Of a DNA stretch of 64,000 nt, positions 9,376-19,985 are shown in pieces; position 1 is the stretch's first letter, and each line of letters opens with the position of its first letter. Below the pieces are notes generated by a model. That model was not told where the DNA came from, did not search any database, and saw only the letters and a list, made by a program, of their open reading frames with translations. The stretch comes from a cyanobacterium endosymbiont of Epithemia clementina EcSB (GTDB lineage Bacteria > Cyanobacteriota > Cyanobacteriia > Cyanobacteriales > Microcystaceae): contig NZ_CP123991.1 of the NCBI RefSeq assembly GCF_029919255.1, positions 1,667,110-1,731,109 of the forward strand. Reading direction: 5' to 3'. A program made the translations under genes and the position numbers.

Positions 9376-10617
9376 ATGAGCATAACCCCTATTTCTACCA
9401 CTTCAGCCACACAACGCCAATATCCTGATGCTTTAGGACGTTTTGGCAGTTATGGTGGAAAGTATGTTCCCGAAACCTTAATGCCAGCCTTAAGTGAACT
9501 AGAAACTGCCTACAGTCACTACAAAGATGATCCCGACTTTTGCGAAGAATTAAATCAACTATTACGAGACTATGTAGGAAGACCTAGTCCCCTCTACTTT
9601 GCTGAACGCTTAACCAACTATTATAGTCATCCTGATGGTAATGGTCCCCAAATTTACCTCAAACGAGAAGATTTAAACCATACTGGAGCGCATAAAATTA
9701 ATAATGCCCTGGGACAAGTGCTGTTAGCTAAACGAATGAATAAAAAGCGCATTATTGCTGAAACAGGGGCAGGCCAACATGGAGTAGCGACTGCCACTGT
9801 TTGCGCCCGTTTTGGTCTAGAATGCATTATTTATATGGGCGTTCATGACATGGAACGTCAAAAATTGAATGTTTTCCGCATGAATTTGTTGGGGGCTACT
9901 GTAAAACCTGTTGAAGTGGGAACAGGAACTCTTAAAGATGCTACCTCACAAGCTATTAGAGATTGGGTAACAAATGTGGAGACAACCCATTATATTCTCG
10001 GATCAGTAGCTGGTCCCCATCCCTATCCTATGATGGTGCGTGATTTTCATCAAATTATTGGACAAGAAACCCGTCGTCAAAGTTTAGAAAAATGGGGCGG
10101 TTTACCCGATATTCTTTTAGCTTGTGTAGGAGGAGGTTCTAATGCTATGGGACTATTTTATGAGTTCGTGAATGACCCTTCTGTGCGGTTAATTGGAGTC
10201 GAAGCCGCAGGGGAGAGTATTGTGTCTGGAAAGCACGCTGCAACCTTAACAAAAGGTCGTCCGGGAGTCTTACATGGAGCAATGAGTTATCTTTTACAAG
10301 ATGAAGATGGCCAAGTGATTGAAGCCCATTCAATCAGTGCTGGATTAGATTATCCTGGGGTTGGCCCGGAACATAGTTATCTTAAAGATAGCCATCGCGC
10401 GGAATATTATAGTGTTACCGATGCTGAGGCGGTAGCAGCTTTTCAACAATTGTCTCAATTAGAAGGGATTATTCCCGCTTTGGAAACTTCTCACGCGATC
10501 GCCTATTTGGCAACTCTTTGTCTTCAATTGGAAGGCAGTCCTCGTATTATTATTAATTGTTCGGGACGAGGGGATAAAGATGTGCAAACGGTGGCTAAAT
10601 ATTTGAATAATAAATAA
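9376..10617 (+). CDS. trpB: Tryptophan synthase beta chain
   Basis: A 413-residue PLP enzyme that joins indole (channelled from TrpA) and serine to give tryptophan. Recognised by [16 protein letters not shown] near the N-terminus, the PLP lysine K107 in [25 protein letters not shown], the phosphate-binding GGGSNAMG loop, and the C-terminal NCSGRGDKD. Length is typical and no key residue is missing. The partner gene trpA lies 34 kb away (44612-45406) and trpC at 27503, so the pathway is dispersed, as is usual in cyanobacteria. A HIP1 octamer lies inside at 10495-10502. Upstream is a decayed pentapeptide gene. Confidence 0.97.
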   Translation: MSITPISTTSATQRQYPDALGRFGSYGGKYVPETLMPALSELETAYSHYKDDPDFCEELNQLLRDYVGRPSPLYFAERLTNYYSHPDGNGPQIYLKREDLNHTGAHKINNALGQVLLAKRMNKKRIIAETGAGQHGVATATVCARFGLECIIYMGVHDMERQKLNVFRMNLLGATVKPVEVGTGTLKDATSQAIRDWVTNVETTHYILGSVAGPHPYPMMVRDFHQIIGQETRRQSLEKWGGLPDILLACVGGGSNAMGLFYEFVNDPSVRLIGVEAAGESIVSGKHAATLTKGRPGVLHGAMSYLLQDEDGQVIEAHSISAGLDYPGVGPEHSYLKDSHRAEYYSVTDAEAVAAFQQLSQLEGIIPALETSHAIAYLATLCLQLEGSPRIIINCSGRGDKDVQTVAKYLNNK

Positions 10618-11214
10618 TGAATAAGTAACTATCATTGCTGATCGGTATCCTCTAAATAATATTGGAGGATATCACAGAACAGGTTTTACAATTGAAGCTT
10701 AGAAAGATATCAATAGCCACAAAAAGTAGACTAATAGACTTTTCTCAAATTAAATTTTAAGTAAAGTGCGTTAGATAAACTGGAACTTTTTTTGTCGTTT
10801 ATTTCCTTGCTTCCTACTGTAGACCACCAAAATAGTTTTTTAGATGGGTTAAGCTGCGCTAAGAGCTCGAGCACAAATAGACAATACTATATTAAGAACT
10901 ATTAGGGAATAGGTCAACTGTCAACTCATTCTGAATTAGAAGGTTCTCTAGCCTAAGAAGTTCAAACAAAGCTCGAAAACTAATAGAGACATTAGTTCGT
11001 ATATTTTTTATAAAAGTTCTTCAATCTCTTTTCAGCTTTGTCAGCTCGCCGGTCCATTAACTTAATATAACTATAACTTTTAAAACTCTTTAAAACTAGT
11101 CCAAATTGAAACTTTTTCTCTAATTTATAAGAGATCACAGATATTAAATAGTTTCCTTTTGTTCTGAGTACATTCACTTCTTTTTTGTTCTCATTTTTTA
11201 GTTACGGCTTATGT

Positions 11215-12090
11215 TTTAATCGATTACTAAATAAATCGCTTTATTGATAGTTTGATTGATACCTCTATAATTTTAGTATTCTCGAGTGCAGAAATATTCT
11301 TTGATTTTTAACTAACAGTTTTTAATGAAGTTGAAATCAAGAGAATAAGAAGATAAAAGTATAATTTGTGCTCCTGGTTAGATTTATGGTGTTAGCACTT
11401 CTGTTTTATAAGTGAGAAAAGCTTTTTTCTTTGTCCATCGTTCAAAAGTAAAAGGGATAGAAAAATTCGATGTGACGAGTAACCCAATTAACGTAATATT
11501 TTCTCCTCAATTATTGGGACGTTTTTCATAAGCTCGTTTTCCCTCAGTTGCTCTGGTACACTAACAAATTATAGCTAGCTAAGCTCCGGTTTTGTCAATA
11601 AAAACTAGGTCTAAAAGTTTTAGTTATCCAAGTTTCGTCGAATATTCCTGTCTCAAGGTCTGACCCCTATCTGTATAAGCCTTCAAGACATAAAGTATTT
11701 TTTGGAGTTCATTTAAATGTTTGAATTAGACGACACACAGCACGAATATTGACTTTAACATTTATTTTTCCTTGTAAACAAGTAGTTAGTCCTTTTAGAG
11801 TAGTATTTGTGTGGTTTTATGACAATTATTCAATAGTATTGAGTTTAAGTTGTACTACCTCAATTGAAGGATGTTTTTCTCGGCTATGAGAGAATTATTT
11901 TATACTTTTTCTTACTTTCTAACGTCCAAGTAGACGATTGACAAAACTACGAATTGACTTGAACACTCTCTGCTAGTTGTGGAGTTGATTGATTAGTCTT
12001 ATTGTTAGTTTCTATGATTTCAGCAGGAATATCTATGGAGTGCCGCTTCATTTTTTCGTGCAACCAGTGCTTTTTAGGTTTTTTCATTCT
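11215..12090 (-). pseudogene. IS630-family transposase relic, copy 1
   Basis: Read on the minus strand, the N-terminal piece MKKPKKHWLHEKMKRHSIDI is followed by PAEIIET and an HTH-like TNQSTPQLAESVQV segment (about 11960-12085). Frameshifted pieces follow, including a DDE-type LLTKPELS piece, and the remains of the PNFNSIE-type C-terminus near 11310. Stops and frameshifts are frequent. The C-terminal half is homologous to a second relic at 24420-24830; both contain the identical 22-bp string beginning TGTCCATCGTTC. The element is inactive. Confidence 0.75.
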
Positions 12091-12162
12091 AATTTATACA
12101 AATAAAAATCGCTATTAAATAAATGGCAATTCTCTCTAACTTTCACCCCATTATTGATAATC

Positions 12163-12218
12163 TAATCACACTAGCTCTATATTTTCTTAAACAAGAAAAT
12201 ATAGAGCTAGTGTGATTA
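12163..12218. repeat. Perfect 26-bp inverted repeat, 4-nt loop, TA at both ends
   Basis: Arms 12163-12188 and 12193-12218 are exact reverse complements. The outer bases read TAATCACACTAG... and ...CTAGTGTGATTA. The hairpin at 42572-42636 has nearly the same outer bases (TACCACACTAG...). It stands 73 bp from the 5' end of the IS630 relic. It could be a terminator, a leftover transposon end, or a tiny fold-back element. Confidence 0.85.
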
Positions 12219-12639
12219 AATAAACTTTTTTCTGCTCCTCATTGAAAAACACTCTTCAACGAAGAGATAACATTAGTTAATTAGAGTTTTATAGATAACT
12301 CTGTTAAACTACTGTGGAGCTTTGTTTATGGCGGTTACTTTTAAAGCCATAATGCGCATTAACATAGTGCTGCTTATTTACCTCAAACTACATCAACTCA
12401 AGATAAAAAACAAAGGATATCACTTAGACAAGGACTAAGCAGAGGTAGGATAATGCTATAAACTAGAATACCGCCCAACTAATTCAGGGTCATTATTTGC
12501 TTTATTTTTGAGATTCAACCTAGTTCCAAGATGATGATTAAATTTTAAATTAATCTTTCAATCTAGAATTATTTTTTATAACATTAACATTTTTTTGTCT
12601 TAATTTTTGAAGCTAAGATATACTAGATTATAAAATTAT

Positions 12640-12684
12640 TCCAAAGTATTCTTAAAGTTACGTAAACTTTAAGAATACTTTGGA
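12640..12684. repeat. Perfect 20-bp inverted repeat, 5-nt loop
   Basis: TCCAAAGTATTCTTAAAGTT (12640-12659) pairs exactly with 12665-12684. It lies in gene-free DNA with no identifiable gene end nearby. Confidence 0.8.
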
Positions 12685-13424
12685 TATTTGCTTTATATTC
12701 ACCATGCAAAATTATGAATAAATATGATAAAGTACCTGTCGGTTTAGACAATAAAATTTGATATTTTTCTTACTTTTCTCAATTCTTAAAATTGAGTAAT
12801 AGAATTAAACTAGATGAAGATTAATCTCTGAGATATAGGCATCACATACCTTTTCTCTGGTCCATTATCTTCTTTGTAAATCAAAAGTTAGAAGGTTTCC
12901 AAAATGATTTACTGCTAATTGGAGCTAAATATTTGCTAATCTTCTACTGAAGACTGAAGTCTTACTTACAAGAGTAACAATCTAATGCCAGACAATAGCA
13001 AGCCAATTTAATAAATAATTAAACGCTTCAAAGTAATAAGGTTAATTTTTTTTATATAAACTAATTAGCTAATCACCCAGACTATTAAACTAATCGAATA
13101 AGTTATCTACCATGTGTGCCCAATGTATCGATTAAATGATGCCTCAAATTAATTTGATTTTTTAAAAAAGTTGAATTTTATCAAAAAAATTCAACGATAG
13201 ACTGCTAATTGTCCGCTTGACTCAAGATTTCAAATTAATCAACTTCTAATCTAGGATATTCGTAAATTATTCGGTTTAACTCCTAGTTCTATATTAATCG
13301 GGGGTAATATTTGTTCTTTGTCTTCTTTCGTCTAAGAACGAATGAAACTAGGACAGATTTAACAGAAGTCCTCTTGCAAGATTCGAAGATCACCAAAAGA
13401 TGCCATAATGAATCCTGGGTCAAT

Positions 13425-13430
13425 AGGAGG
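13425..13430 (+). promoter_or_regulatory. Strong Shine-Dalgarno that decides the proS start
   Basis: AGGAGG lies nine bases before the ATG at 13440. The upstream TTG at 13311 has no comparable site and would add 43 residues unlike ProS N-termini. Confidence 0.85.
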
Positions 13431-13439
13431 AAACTAGCC

Positions 13440-15254
13440 ATGCGACTGTCTCAAATGCTTTTTGTTACCCTGAGGGAAGATCCTGCCGAAGCAGAAATTC
13501 CTAGTCATAAACTGCTATTGAGAGCGGGATACATCCGTCGCATTGGTAGTGGAATTTATACCTATTTACCACTGATGTGGCGAGTTTTACAAAAGGTGTC
13601 CCAAATTGTCCGTGAAGAAATGAACCTTGTCAACGCTCAAGAATGTTTACTTCCTCAACTGCAACCGGCAGACTTATGGCGAGAGTCAGGTCGATGGGAA
13701 ACCTATACTAAAGCAGAAGGGATTATGTTTTCTTTGATCGATAGACGACAAACGGAATTAGGACTGGGCCCAACTCATGAAGAGGTAATCACCACTCTTG
13801 CTAAGGACATGATCCATTCCTATCGTCAATTACCTGTCAATTTATACCAAATTCAAACCAAGTTTCGTGACGAAATTCGCCCCCGTTTTGGTTTAATGCG
13901 GGGACGGGAATTTATTATGAAGGATGCCTATTCCTTCCACACTTCTCGTGAAAGTCTTCAAGAAACCTACGAAGCTATGGATCAAGCTTATCGGAACATA
14001 ATTCGTCGTTGTGGTTTAGCATTTAGAGCTGTACAAGCAGATTCAGGGGTGATCGGGGGATCAGCCTCTCAGGAGTTTATGATCCTTGCTGAAGCAGGGG
14101 AAGATAAAATCTTCTATACCGAAGATGGAAAATATGCAGCTAATGTGGAAAAAGCTGTATCTTTGCCTCCTGATGCGGAAAAATCTCCTTTTATAAAATC
14201 AGAAATACGAGAAACTCCAGCAACCGATACTATAGAGAAACTCTGTAAATTCTTGAAATGCTCCCCTACATTGATCGTCAAAAATGTCCTCTATGAGGTT
14301 TTGTATGATAGTGGAAAGACTGTTATAGTGCTAGTTGCAATTCGTGGAGATCACGATATAAACGAAGTCAAGTTAAAAAATGAATTAGCAATATTTGCCC
14401 CTCAATATCAAGGAAGTGCAATTTTAGATTTGGGAACTTCTAATAAAATATCACAACAAAAATGGGCGACTAAACCCTTACCATTAGGATATATTGCTCC
14501 TGATCTAGAGGACAATTATATTAATTCTAGCAAAGATTACGCCCCGGGATTCTTGAGAATAGTGGATAAAACTGTTATAGATTTGAAAAACTTCATCACG
14601 GGGACTAATAAGAATGGATATCATCAAATAGGGGCTAATTGGGATAAAGAGTTTAAGTTACCGAAATTAGTAGTAGATGTAAGAACAGCTATGGTGGGTG
14701 ATCGCGCGGTTCATGATACCAAACAAACTCTAAAAACCGCTAGAGGGATCGAAGTCGGACATATTTTCCAATTAGGAACAAAATATTCCCGAGCAATGGG
14801 GGCAACTTTTACCAATGAAAAAGGAGAAGAACAGCCCTTAGTTATGGGATGTTACGGAGTAGGAGTCTCTCGTCTAGCTCAAGCGGCTGTGGAACAGTTT
14901 TATGATAAGGATGGAATTGTTTGGCCGATAGGAATCGCCCCTTATCATGTGGTCGTAGTTATTCCCAATATTAATGATTCCAAACAAATAGAAGTGGCTG
15001 AGGAACTTTATAACAAGTTGAACCAAGCTGGGGTAGAAACCCTCTTAGATGACAGAGATGAACGGGCCGGAGTTAAATTTAAGGATGCGGAATTAATTGG
15101 TATTCCCTATCGTATTGTGACAGGGCGATCACTCAAATCTGGTAAGGTAGAAGTGGTAGAACGGGCAAGAAGAAACTCCCGAGAGATGGCTATTGAGGAA
15201 GTAGTAGCTACCTTGAAACAATGGGTTACTAAAATCGGGACACAATCACAATAA
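13440..15254 (+). CDS. proS: Prolyl-tRNA synthetase
   Basis: A 604-residue class II aminoacyl-tRNA synthetase that charges tRNA-Pro in the cytosol. It opens [15 protein letters not shown], with the catalytic core [19 protein letters not shown], the GPTHEEV motif and the motif-2 [20 protein letters not shown] stretch. An INS editing-type insertion fills about residues 220-390, and the C-terminal anticodon-binding domain follows ([20 protein letters not shown]). An in-frame TTG exists at 13311, but a textbook AGGAGG at 13425-13430, nine bases before the ATG at 13440, fixes the start there. Length then matches bacterial-type ProS. It is a single gene in a decayed neighbourhood. Confidence 0.95.
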   Translation: MRLSQMLFVTLREDPAEAEIPSHKLLLRAGYIRRIGSGIYTYLPLMWRVLQKVSQIVREEMNLVNAQECLLPQLQPADLWRESGRWETYTKAEGIMFSLIDRRQTELGLGPTHEEVITTLAKDMIHSYRQLPVNLYQIQTKFRDEIRPRFGLMRGREFIMKDAYSFHTSRESLQETYEAMDQAYRNIIRRCGLAFRAVQADSGVIGGSASQEFMILAEAGEDKIFYTEDGKYAANVEKAVSLPPDAEKSPFIKSEIRETPATDTIEKLCKFLKCSPTLIVKNVLYEVLYDSGKTVIVLVAIRGDHDINEVKLKNELAIFAPQYQGSAILDLGTSNKISQQKWATKPLPLGYIAPDLEDNYINSSKDYAPGFLRIVDKTVIDLKNFITGTNKNGYHQIGANWDKEFKLPKLVVDVRTAMVGDRAVHDTKQTLKTARGIEVGHIFQLGTKYSRAMGATFTNEKGEEQPLVMGCYGVGVSRLAQAAVEQFYDKDGIVWPIGIAPYHVVVVIPNINDSKQIEVAEELYNKLNQAGVETLLDDRDERAGVKFKDAELIGIPYRIVTGRSLKSGKVEVVERARRNSREMAIEEVVATLKQWVTKIGTQSQ

Positions 15255-16029
15255 GCAACAAAATAAGATTCATCTTTCTATAAAGAGATAATATTGAAAT
15301 TGTAATTTCTTATTGTCAATGTACGTTGCCGTTTATTTCTCAGTTCTCCTAAACCCATCTAAATAAATGGATTTTTGGTGAGGACTGCGCTTAACATTTC
15401 TATTTAAAAATATAAATAGTGTCGATAATTGTTATCGGTTGATTGTGACCAAGTCACGGTTGTTACAAGTATTTTTGCTCTTCTAGACTAGTCATGGAAA
15501 AATCATAATAAAAAAAGTTGAAAGCACTGCTTCGCAAGGTTTCTATAACTCAGAAAACTTAATCTCTATCAAAATTAAGTTTTCTGAGTTATAGAATACA
15601 GTCAGAATAAGAGTTTTAGAAGTTATTAACTACTAACTTATTCTACTCAGTCTAAATAGAGACTAAAATTTTTTCCATAATCAAGTAATTGCACTGATCA
15701 GCAATGTGAACATATTGTAAGTGATCAGTTAATTTTCTCATTAAAAATAGTCCACATACTCTTTATTGAGCTAGAAGATTTACTGTACTTTTATAAAAAA
15801 AAACATTTTTTTATAAGTAAAAATGTTACCCAACATCCAAAATTTTAATTTTTAGGCAATTTAAAAACTGATATATTTCTATGGCAATGGTTCAGATGAG
15901 AGGAAAAATCTTGATAAGTATAAAGAACTGTGTTAGTCAAACTTTAGAACAAAGTAATTCACTTTTTTATAAAGTTTTTTGAGACAAATGACCATCAATT
16001 ACTCCTTTAGATCAAAAATTTTGTTTTTA
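15255..16029. other. Gap downstream of proS, no gene recognised
   Basis: AT-rich DNA with dense stops. The only clear structure is the long hairpin at 15541-15596. A weaker A/T hairpin lies at 15791-15816. I could not assign the short open pieces. Confidence 0.6.
15541..15596. terminator. Perfect 23-bp inverted repeat, 10-nt loop
   Basis: Arms 15541-15563 and 15574-15596 are exact reverse complements (core CTATAACTCAGAAAACTTAA). It lies 287 bp beyond proS. A distant terminator or processing site is possible, but no T-run follows. Confidence 0.5.
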
Positions 16030-16310
16030 AAAAAATTTAAATTAGGTTATAAATTTTAATCGAAACCGATTGATTAATGATGAAGTGTTCACCTTCCACA
16101 TCTTCAAAAACTTTCACCTGCGATAGCCCATAAACTTGTCATTCTTTGGTTATTCCTGCCTTAACGTTTAACCGTTGCCACTAAGGAATTTCATAAAGAC
16201 CCACTTCATCAGGAATTGGGGTGGGAGTCGAGAACCCACTGGACTCATATCTCCTTTGAGAACACTCCAAAACTGGGGCAATTCATATAAACTGGTGCAT
16301 GGTAGAGGCT
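16030..16310 (-). pseudogene. Sugar (glycosyl-1-phosphate) transferase C-terminal relic
   Basis: On the minus strand the sequence gives LYELPQFWSVLKGDMSPVGS, then after a frameshift TPIPDEVGLYEIP, and WQRLNVKAGIT, QVYGLSQVKVFEDV. This is the conserved C-terminal signature of bacterial sugar transferases (WcaJ/PglC type), which start exopolysaccharide or O-antigen units by loading a sugar phosphate onto undecaprenyl phosphate in the membrane. Stops and a frameshift destroy it, and the N-terminal part is missing. A 113-codon open frame on the opposite strand (16175-16516) is only its shadow. Homology ends at a GC-richer hairpin (16318-16351). Confidence 0.8.
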
Positions 16311-16317
16311 ATTATAA

Positions 16318-16351
16318 AGCCAATGATGCAGATGCCCCTGCATCATTGGCT
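16318..16351. repeat. Perfect 14-bp inverted repeat at the edge of the sugar-transferase relic
   Basis: AGCCAATGATGCAG (16318-16331) pairs exactly with 16338-16351 around a 6-nt loop. It is more GC-rich than its surroundings and sits where homology to the sugar transferase stops, like an insertion or deletion junction. Confidence 0.75.
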
Positions 16352-16549
16352 GATTGTCAACAACAACAACAATTGGAAACTTTGCTTCTGGTATCTGGCG
16401 AGTCACATATGAAGATCAAAAATCATAAGTCAGAGATCACTAAATTTTACGTCTTTGGCAAATTATGTAAAGTGGGAATTGGCTTAATTTTGTTTTCTTC
16501 GTTGTCAAACTGTTAACACAAAACTCTTATTAGTGTTAATAATCTTTTA

Positions 16550-17200
16550 CTAAAGACGAGGACGTTGAACTGGGTTTTGCTGCATTTTAGCTTTTGCTTT
16601 AGCTGCACTTTTTCTGAGAGCTTGGAGACGAGTTTCATACTGTTTCCGTTGGCGACGGTTTGGGGTTTGTTCAATAAGAGTTTTTAAAGCACTACCAAGA
16701 CTTTTATAGGCATTGGGTAGGGAATACCCGAAACGGGTGGCTAGGGTAATGGCTTTTTCATCTGCATCAAGGGATTCTCGGAGTTTCCGTTCACCGTTAT
16801 TTTTCTGCCAGAGTCGATAGCCAGAAATTCCGCATAAAGCAAGGGCTAACAAGAGTAGTAAACCATCTTGTACCCAAAGTTCGCCAACTGCTCCCCCTAA
16901 ACCAATAGCCAGAGCAGCCATTTCCCATCCTTCTCTGGGAATTGTGTCATTTTGAATTCGGGCAACTTCATGCCAAAAGAGTAGATTACGCTGGTCAATG
17001 GAGAAGTTTTCCCATTGAGTCAGATCAACTTGTATTTCAACTTCATCTTTTCCAAGTTCTTCACAGCGAAGCAGAGAAGGATTGACTTCGGTGCTACCTT
17101 CGACCATGACCCAACTTTGCAATTCTGGTGGTAATAAGGTTTTAAGCCGTCGAAGTTCACTCATTTCTGCTCTGGCAGATGAAGCTACGTAGGATGTCAT
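16550..17200 (-). CDS. DUF3318 domain-containing cyanobacterial protein
   Basis: A 216-residue protein of the cyanobacteria-specific DUF3318 family, function unknown. It starts with a polar segment (SELRRLKTLLPPELQSWV), has two adjacent hydrophobic helices (about residues 93-127) that likely anchor it in a membrane, and ends in a long basic, alanine/lysine-rich helix (about 170-216) that may be a coiled coil. A HEVARIQ stretch (about 77-83) resembles part of a zinc-protease helix but lacks the full HExxH, so no catalytic claim is made. It lies next to tauE on the same strand, with 140 bp between them. Confidence 0.85.
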   Translation of the reverse strand: MTSYVASSARAEMSELRRLKTLLPPELQSWVMVEGSTEVNPSLLRCEELGKDEVEIQVDLTQWENFSIDQRNLLFWHEVARIQNDTIPREGWEMAALAIGLGGAVGELWVQDGLLLLLALALCGISGYRLWQKNNGERKLRESLDADEKAITLATRFGYSLPNAYKSLGSALKTLIEQTPNRRQRKQYETRLQALRKSAAKAKAKMQQNPVQRPRL

Positions 17201-17340
17201 AGGATTGTTTATGTTAATTAACTATACTATTGCAAGGATATTGTTTTCGATTGTAGCGATCCTCTAAGATTAGAGCTCGCTACTTCTATCATAATCTGAG
17301 TTTGGGTTTCACCTGAAGCCAATCAACAGGGTGAAACACT

Positions 17341-18129
17341 TCATTGTTGAATTAAAATAAAGACTGCTACGACAATTAAAAAATAACCAAATCCTTTTTG
17401 TAGTTGCTTGGCTTGAACATGTTGAGATAAATACGCCCCGAAAAAGGTTCCGAAACTCGCTACTAGGGTAAATGAAGCCATTAAACTCCAATCAAGAGGA
17501 ACTTTACCCACATATCCTAGAAATCCAGCTATTCCATTTAAGGCAATAATTACCAAGGAGGTCCCAATAGCCTCTTTTATCGGGGTATTTCCTAACAAAA
17601 CTAAGGCTGGAACGATAACAAATCCTCCCCCAACTCCCACTAGTCCGATCAAAACCCCAATTCCTAACCCTTCTAAGACCAACCAAAGCCAACTATATCG
17701 ATAGACGGGTTGAACCTTTTGATTAGAGTTAGTATTTTCTTTGAAAAGAGATGAAGAGGGTGAGATATTTTTCCGAATGATTAAAATAGCCGCTAAAATC
17801 ATCATTACGGCAAATAGTAGCAGTTGCATTGTTTCTGTAATAAAAGGAAGAATAGCTAAATTAGCTCCCAAAAAAGCCCCTAACATGCTAGCTTTTCCAA
17901 ATAAAAATGCTTTTTTAAGATTCACATTCCCTTTACGCCAGTGGGGAATTGCCCCGATGATACTGACCGTCCCCACAATAACTAAGGTCATGGCAATCGC
18001 GCTTTTGGGGGGAATTTCCATAACATAGACTAAAATGGGCAGGGTGAGAACTGAACCTCCTCCCCCTAATAGTCCTAAACTAATCCCAATACAACCAGCT
18101 AGCAAATGTCCAATGATTTGTATTAACAT
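17341..18129 (-). CDS. TauE/SafE-family membrane permease (sulfite/sulfur anion exporter type)
   Basis: About 262 residues from the ATG at 18129; an ATG 14 codons upstream (18171) is possible but adds a polar tail before the first membrane helix. Seven to eight hydrophobic segments are visible, with the two family glycine motifs GISLGLLGGGGSVLTLPILV (first helix) and GVLIGLVGVGGGFVIVPALV (start of the second half), showing the internal duplication of TauE/SafE proteins. Members move sulfite, sulfoacetate, thiosulfate or other anions across the inner membrane. The next minus-strand gene upstream, across 1.8 kb of IS debris, is a persulfide dioxygenase-like hydrolase. That pairing suggests sulfide/sulfite detoxification (inference). 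A small hairpin (17306-17337) follows the stop. Confidence 0.87.
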   Translation of the reverse strand: MLIQIIGHLLAGCIGISLGLLGGGGSVLTLPILVYVMEIPPKSAIAMTLVIVGTVSIIGAIPHWRKGNVNLKKAFLFGKASMLGAFLGANLAILPFITETMQLLLFAVMMILAAILIIRKNISPSSSLFKENTNSNQKVQPVYRYSWLWLVLEGLGIGVLIGLVGVGGGFVIVPALVLLGNTPIKEAIGTSLVIIALNGIAGFLGYVGKVPLDWSLMASFTLVASFGTFFGAYLSQHVQAKQLQKGFGYFLIVVAVFILIQQ

Positions 18130-18171
18130 ATCAACAGTTATATTCTCATATAGTAAACGATTAGGAAACAA

Positions 18172-19985
18172 AAGACATAAGGTAATAATTAGAGTTTACC
18201 TGCTCACCCTAACCTCACTTGGGCTGATTTTAAACAACGTAAGTTCGACGAAATTTAAAAATACGGTTGTTATTCTCAATATCTAAGTCAAAATAGGACG
18301 AGGTTGATGATTATTTCAAATAATAACCACCAACAATCCAGACCACAATGGTTGTTTAAAAATAGTAGGAAGCAAGACTACCTTATCTTTTAAGTCTAAG
18401 TTGAGAGAAGGTTTTTTAAGTAAATGAGCATAAGAAATCAGTCGAGAACAAAGATTAACAAAACAGTTCCAAATACTTCGATATCTCGAATGTTCAATCT
18501 GAGATATATTTTCTAAGTTGGTTGTTAACTGTTTGAATAAGAGAACGCTTACGAAGTAGGATTCTCTTATTCAGTCTTACCAACTTTTACTTCATTTTCA
18601 ATTTATGACGAGTCATAAATTGAGGTCTTTGTCAATAGAGCCTTTTAAAGAGTTCTTGAACTTAACTGAAAAGCCAATAATTCCGGTCGTTTATCATTAA
18701 ACGTAGTTTAAATCCCTAATGTCATCTAAAAGGATTCTAGACACATCGAACTAAGCCTTCAGAAACTCGGTGTACTCTACTGTACTGCAAACTCGGCAAC
18801 AGACATCTATTGCAGTAGATTCGACGGAATTAATCCATGTAATTTCTCCTTTGTTATTCGGAGAGGAACAGTACAGCAACCTTATTTCCCAAGGTATTAA
18901 GTTCAACAAAATTATTCTAGTTTACTAGATTACGCAATGCTTTTTTACAATGGGTAAGAATCTTTAATGTATAAAATTATTTTTTTAAAGGTTCGATTGA
19001 AGAGTTTGGATACTTATTTCCATATTTTGATAACTTAGTCCATTCTATCAATTTTTTGTTCTTTATTTTTAGCTCTTGTTTCATGTTTTCAGAAAGCACA
19101 TATTTGAAGTTTATCTGTCAATAATAAACTTTATATGGTCCAGGTTACGGATAACTCCTTAAAAATATCTCTAGCCCCTAGAGATCTACCAAAGAACAAA
19201 AATAAAAAAGAAACAACTGAGTAGCGTTTTTTGAGACTGTTGGAATCAATTGTTTTAATTTGCTAACTTTTTTTACTAAAATTGTTTTTTGTAATTTTAA
19301 CTAATTTAAATAGACTGAGCCAAATGGGATAATTTTAATTATTTTTATACCTTTACTGAAACACATATAATTTGAAAGTAAGTTAACTATACTTAACCTT
19401 TTTTTAAATAAATATTTTTATCTTTACAGAAAAAAATAGATAGTTTTTCAGTTAGCTAATCTGTCTTCTGTTTATAAGTAATTCTGGCAACTAAGAACTA
19501 TTACTTTCTAATTTATTCAGCAATGGACTAAAATAACACTGCCATAAATTAAGAGTGGAAAATTGAACGTCATTTACAAATTCATCAGAGGTATTAAAAA
19601 TTAAGATCGGGACAAGTAATTATTTTTGAATCTTGGGAATAGTTTAATTTAATTAAATCTAGAAATTCCAGTAACCTAAGATTAATTTGACGTTGATTAT
19701 CTCTTTTAATTTGGTTTAAAAATACCACTTTTAAATATCAGCGACTGCAGGAATATTAAAATTCAAGATTACGGATAAACATTGTATCAAAATAATTATT
19801 AAAAAAAAAACGATAGATTTATTATTTTTATGGGTAATCTTTTTGAAATAAAATAGTTATTTTTACTATTAAGATAACTATTAGTTATAAGCTAATCTTA
19901 TAACTAAATAAGACAATAATAAATTAGCAATATATTTTTTTGTTAACTTTCTTTTTTAAAGTTGCTTAAAGAACTAAATTTTTTC
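18172..19985. other. 1.8-kb gap between tauE-like and ETHE1-like genes
   Basis: Contains an IS982-type transposase relic (18310-18880). The remainder, 18900-19985, is very AT-rich with no recognisable gene. An 11-bp stem hairpin (19881-19907) lies just past the stop of the ETHE1-like gene and may terminate it. Confidence 0.6.
18310..18880 (-). pseudogene. IS982-family-like transposase relic
   Basis: The minus strand gives LRKRSLIQTVNNQL and, one frame over, ISQIEHSRYRSIWNCFVNLC followed by RLISYAHLLKKPSLNLDLKDK. This is the conserved C-terminal segment of IS982-type transposases (R-x-L-I-E-T-V-N-x-Q-L ... IEHSRHRS ... KKPSL). Further upstream pieces are too broken to follow. It separates two genes that often sit together in cyanobacteria, so an insertion probably split an operon. 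Confidence 0.65.

Larger units (their letters stand above)
10618..13439. other. 2.8-kb decayed region between trpB and proS
   Basis: No intact gene. It contains an IS630-type transposase relic (11215-12090) and two long hairpins (12163-12218, 12640-12684), listed separately. Near 10640-10990 and 12850-13300 there are short open pieces that look like remains of unidentified proteins, for example GGYHRTGFTIEA near 10660. A 61-codon open frame at 10992-11177 (minus) cannot be tied to a family and I do not call it a gene. Sequence just upstream of proS should hold its promoter. Confidence 0.6.

Noticed and set aside
10992-11177. 61-codon basic minus-strand frame
   Set aside because: Lies beside the IS630 relic in decayed DNA; no family match that I can see.
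13311-13439. 43-codon N-terminal extension of ProS from a TTG
   Set aside because: AGGAGG precedes the ATG at 13440 and the extension is unlike ProS N-termini.
16175-16516. 113-codon plus-strand open frame
   Set aside because: It runs antisense to a recognisable sugar-transferase relic and has low-complexity glutamines; it is a shadow.
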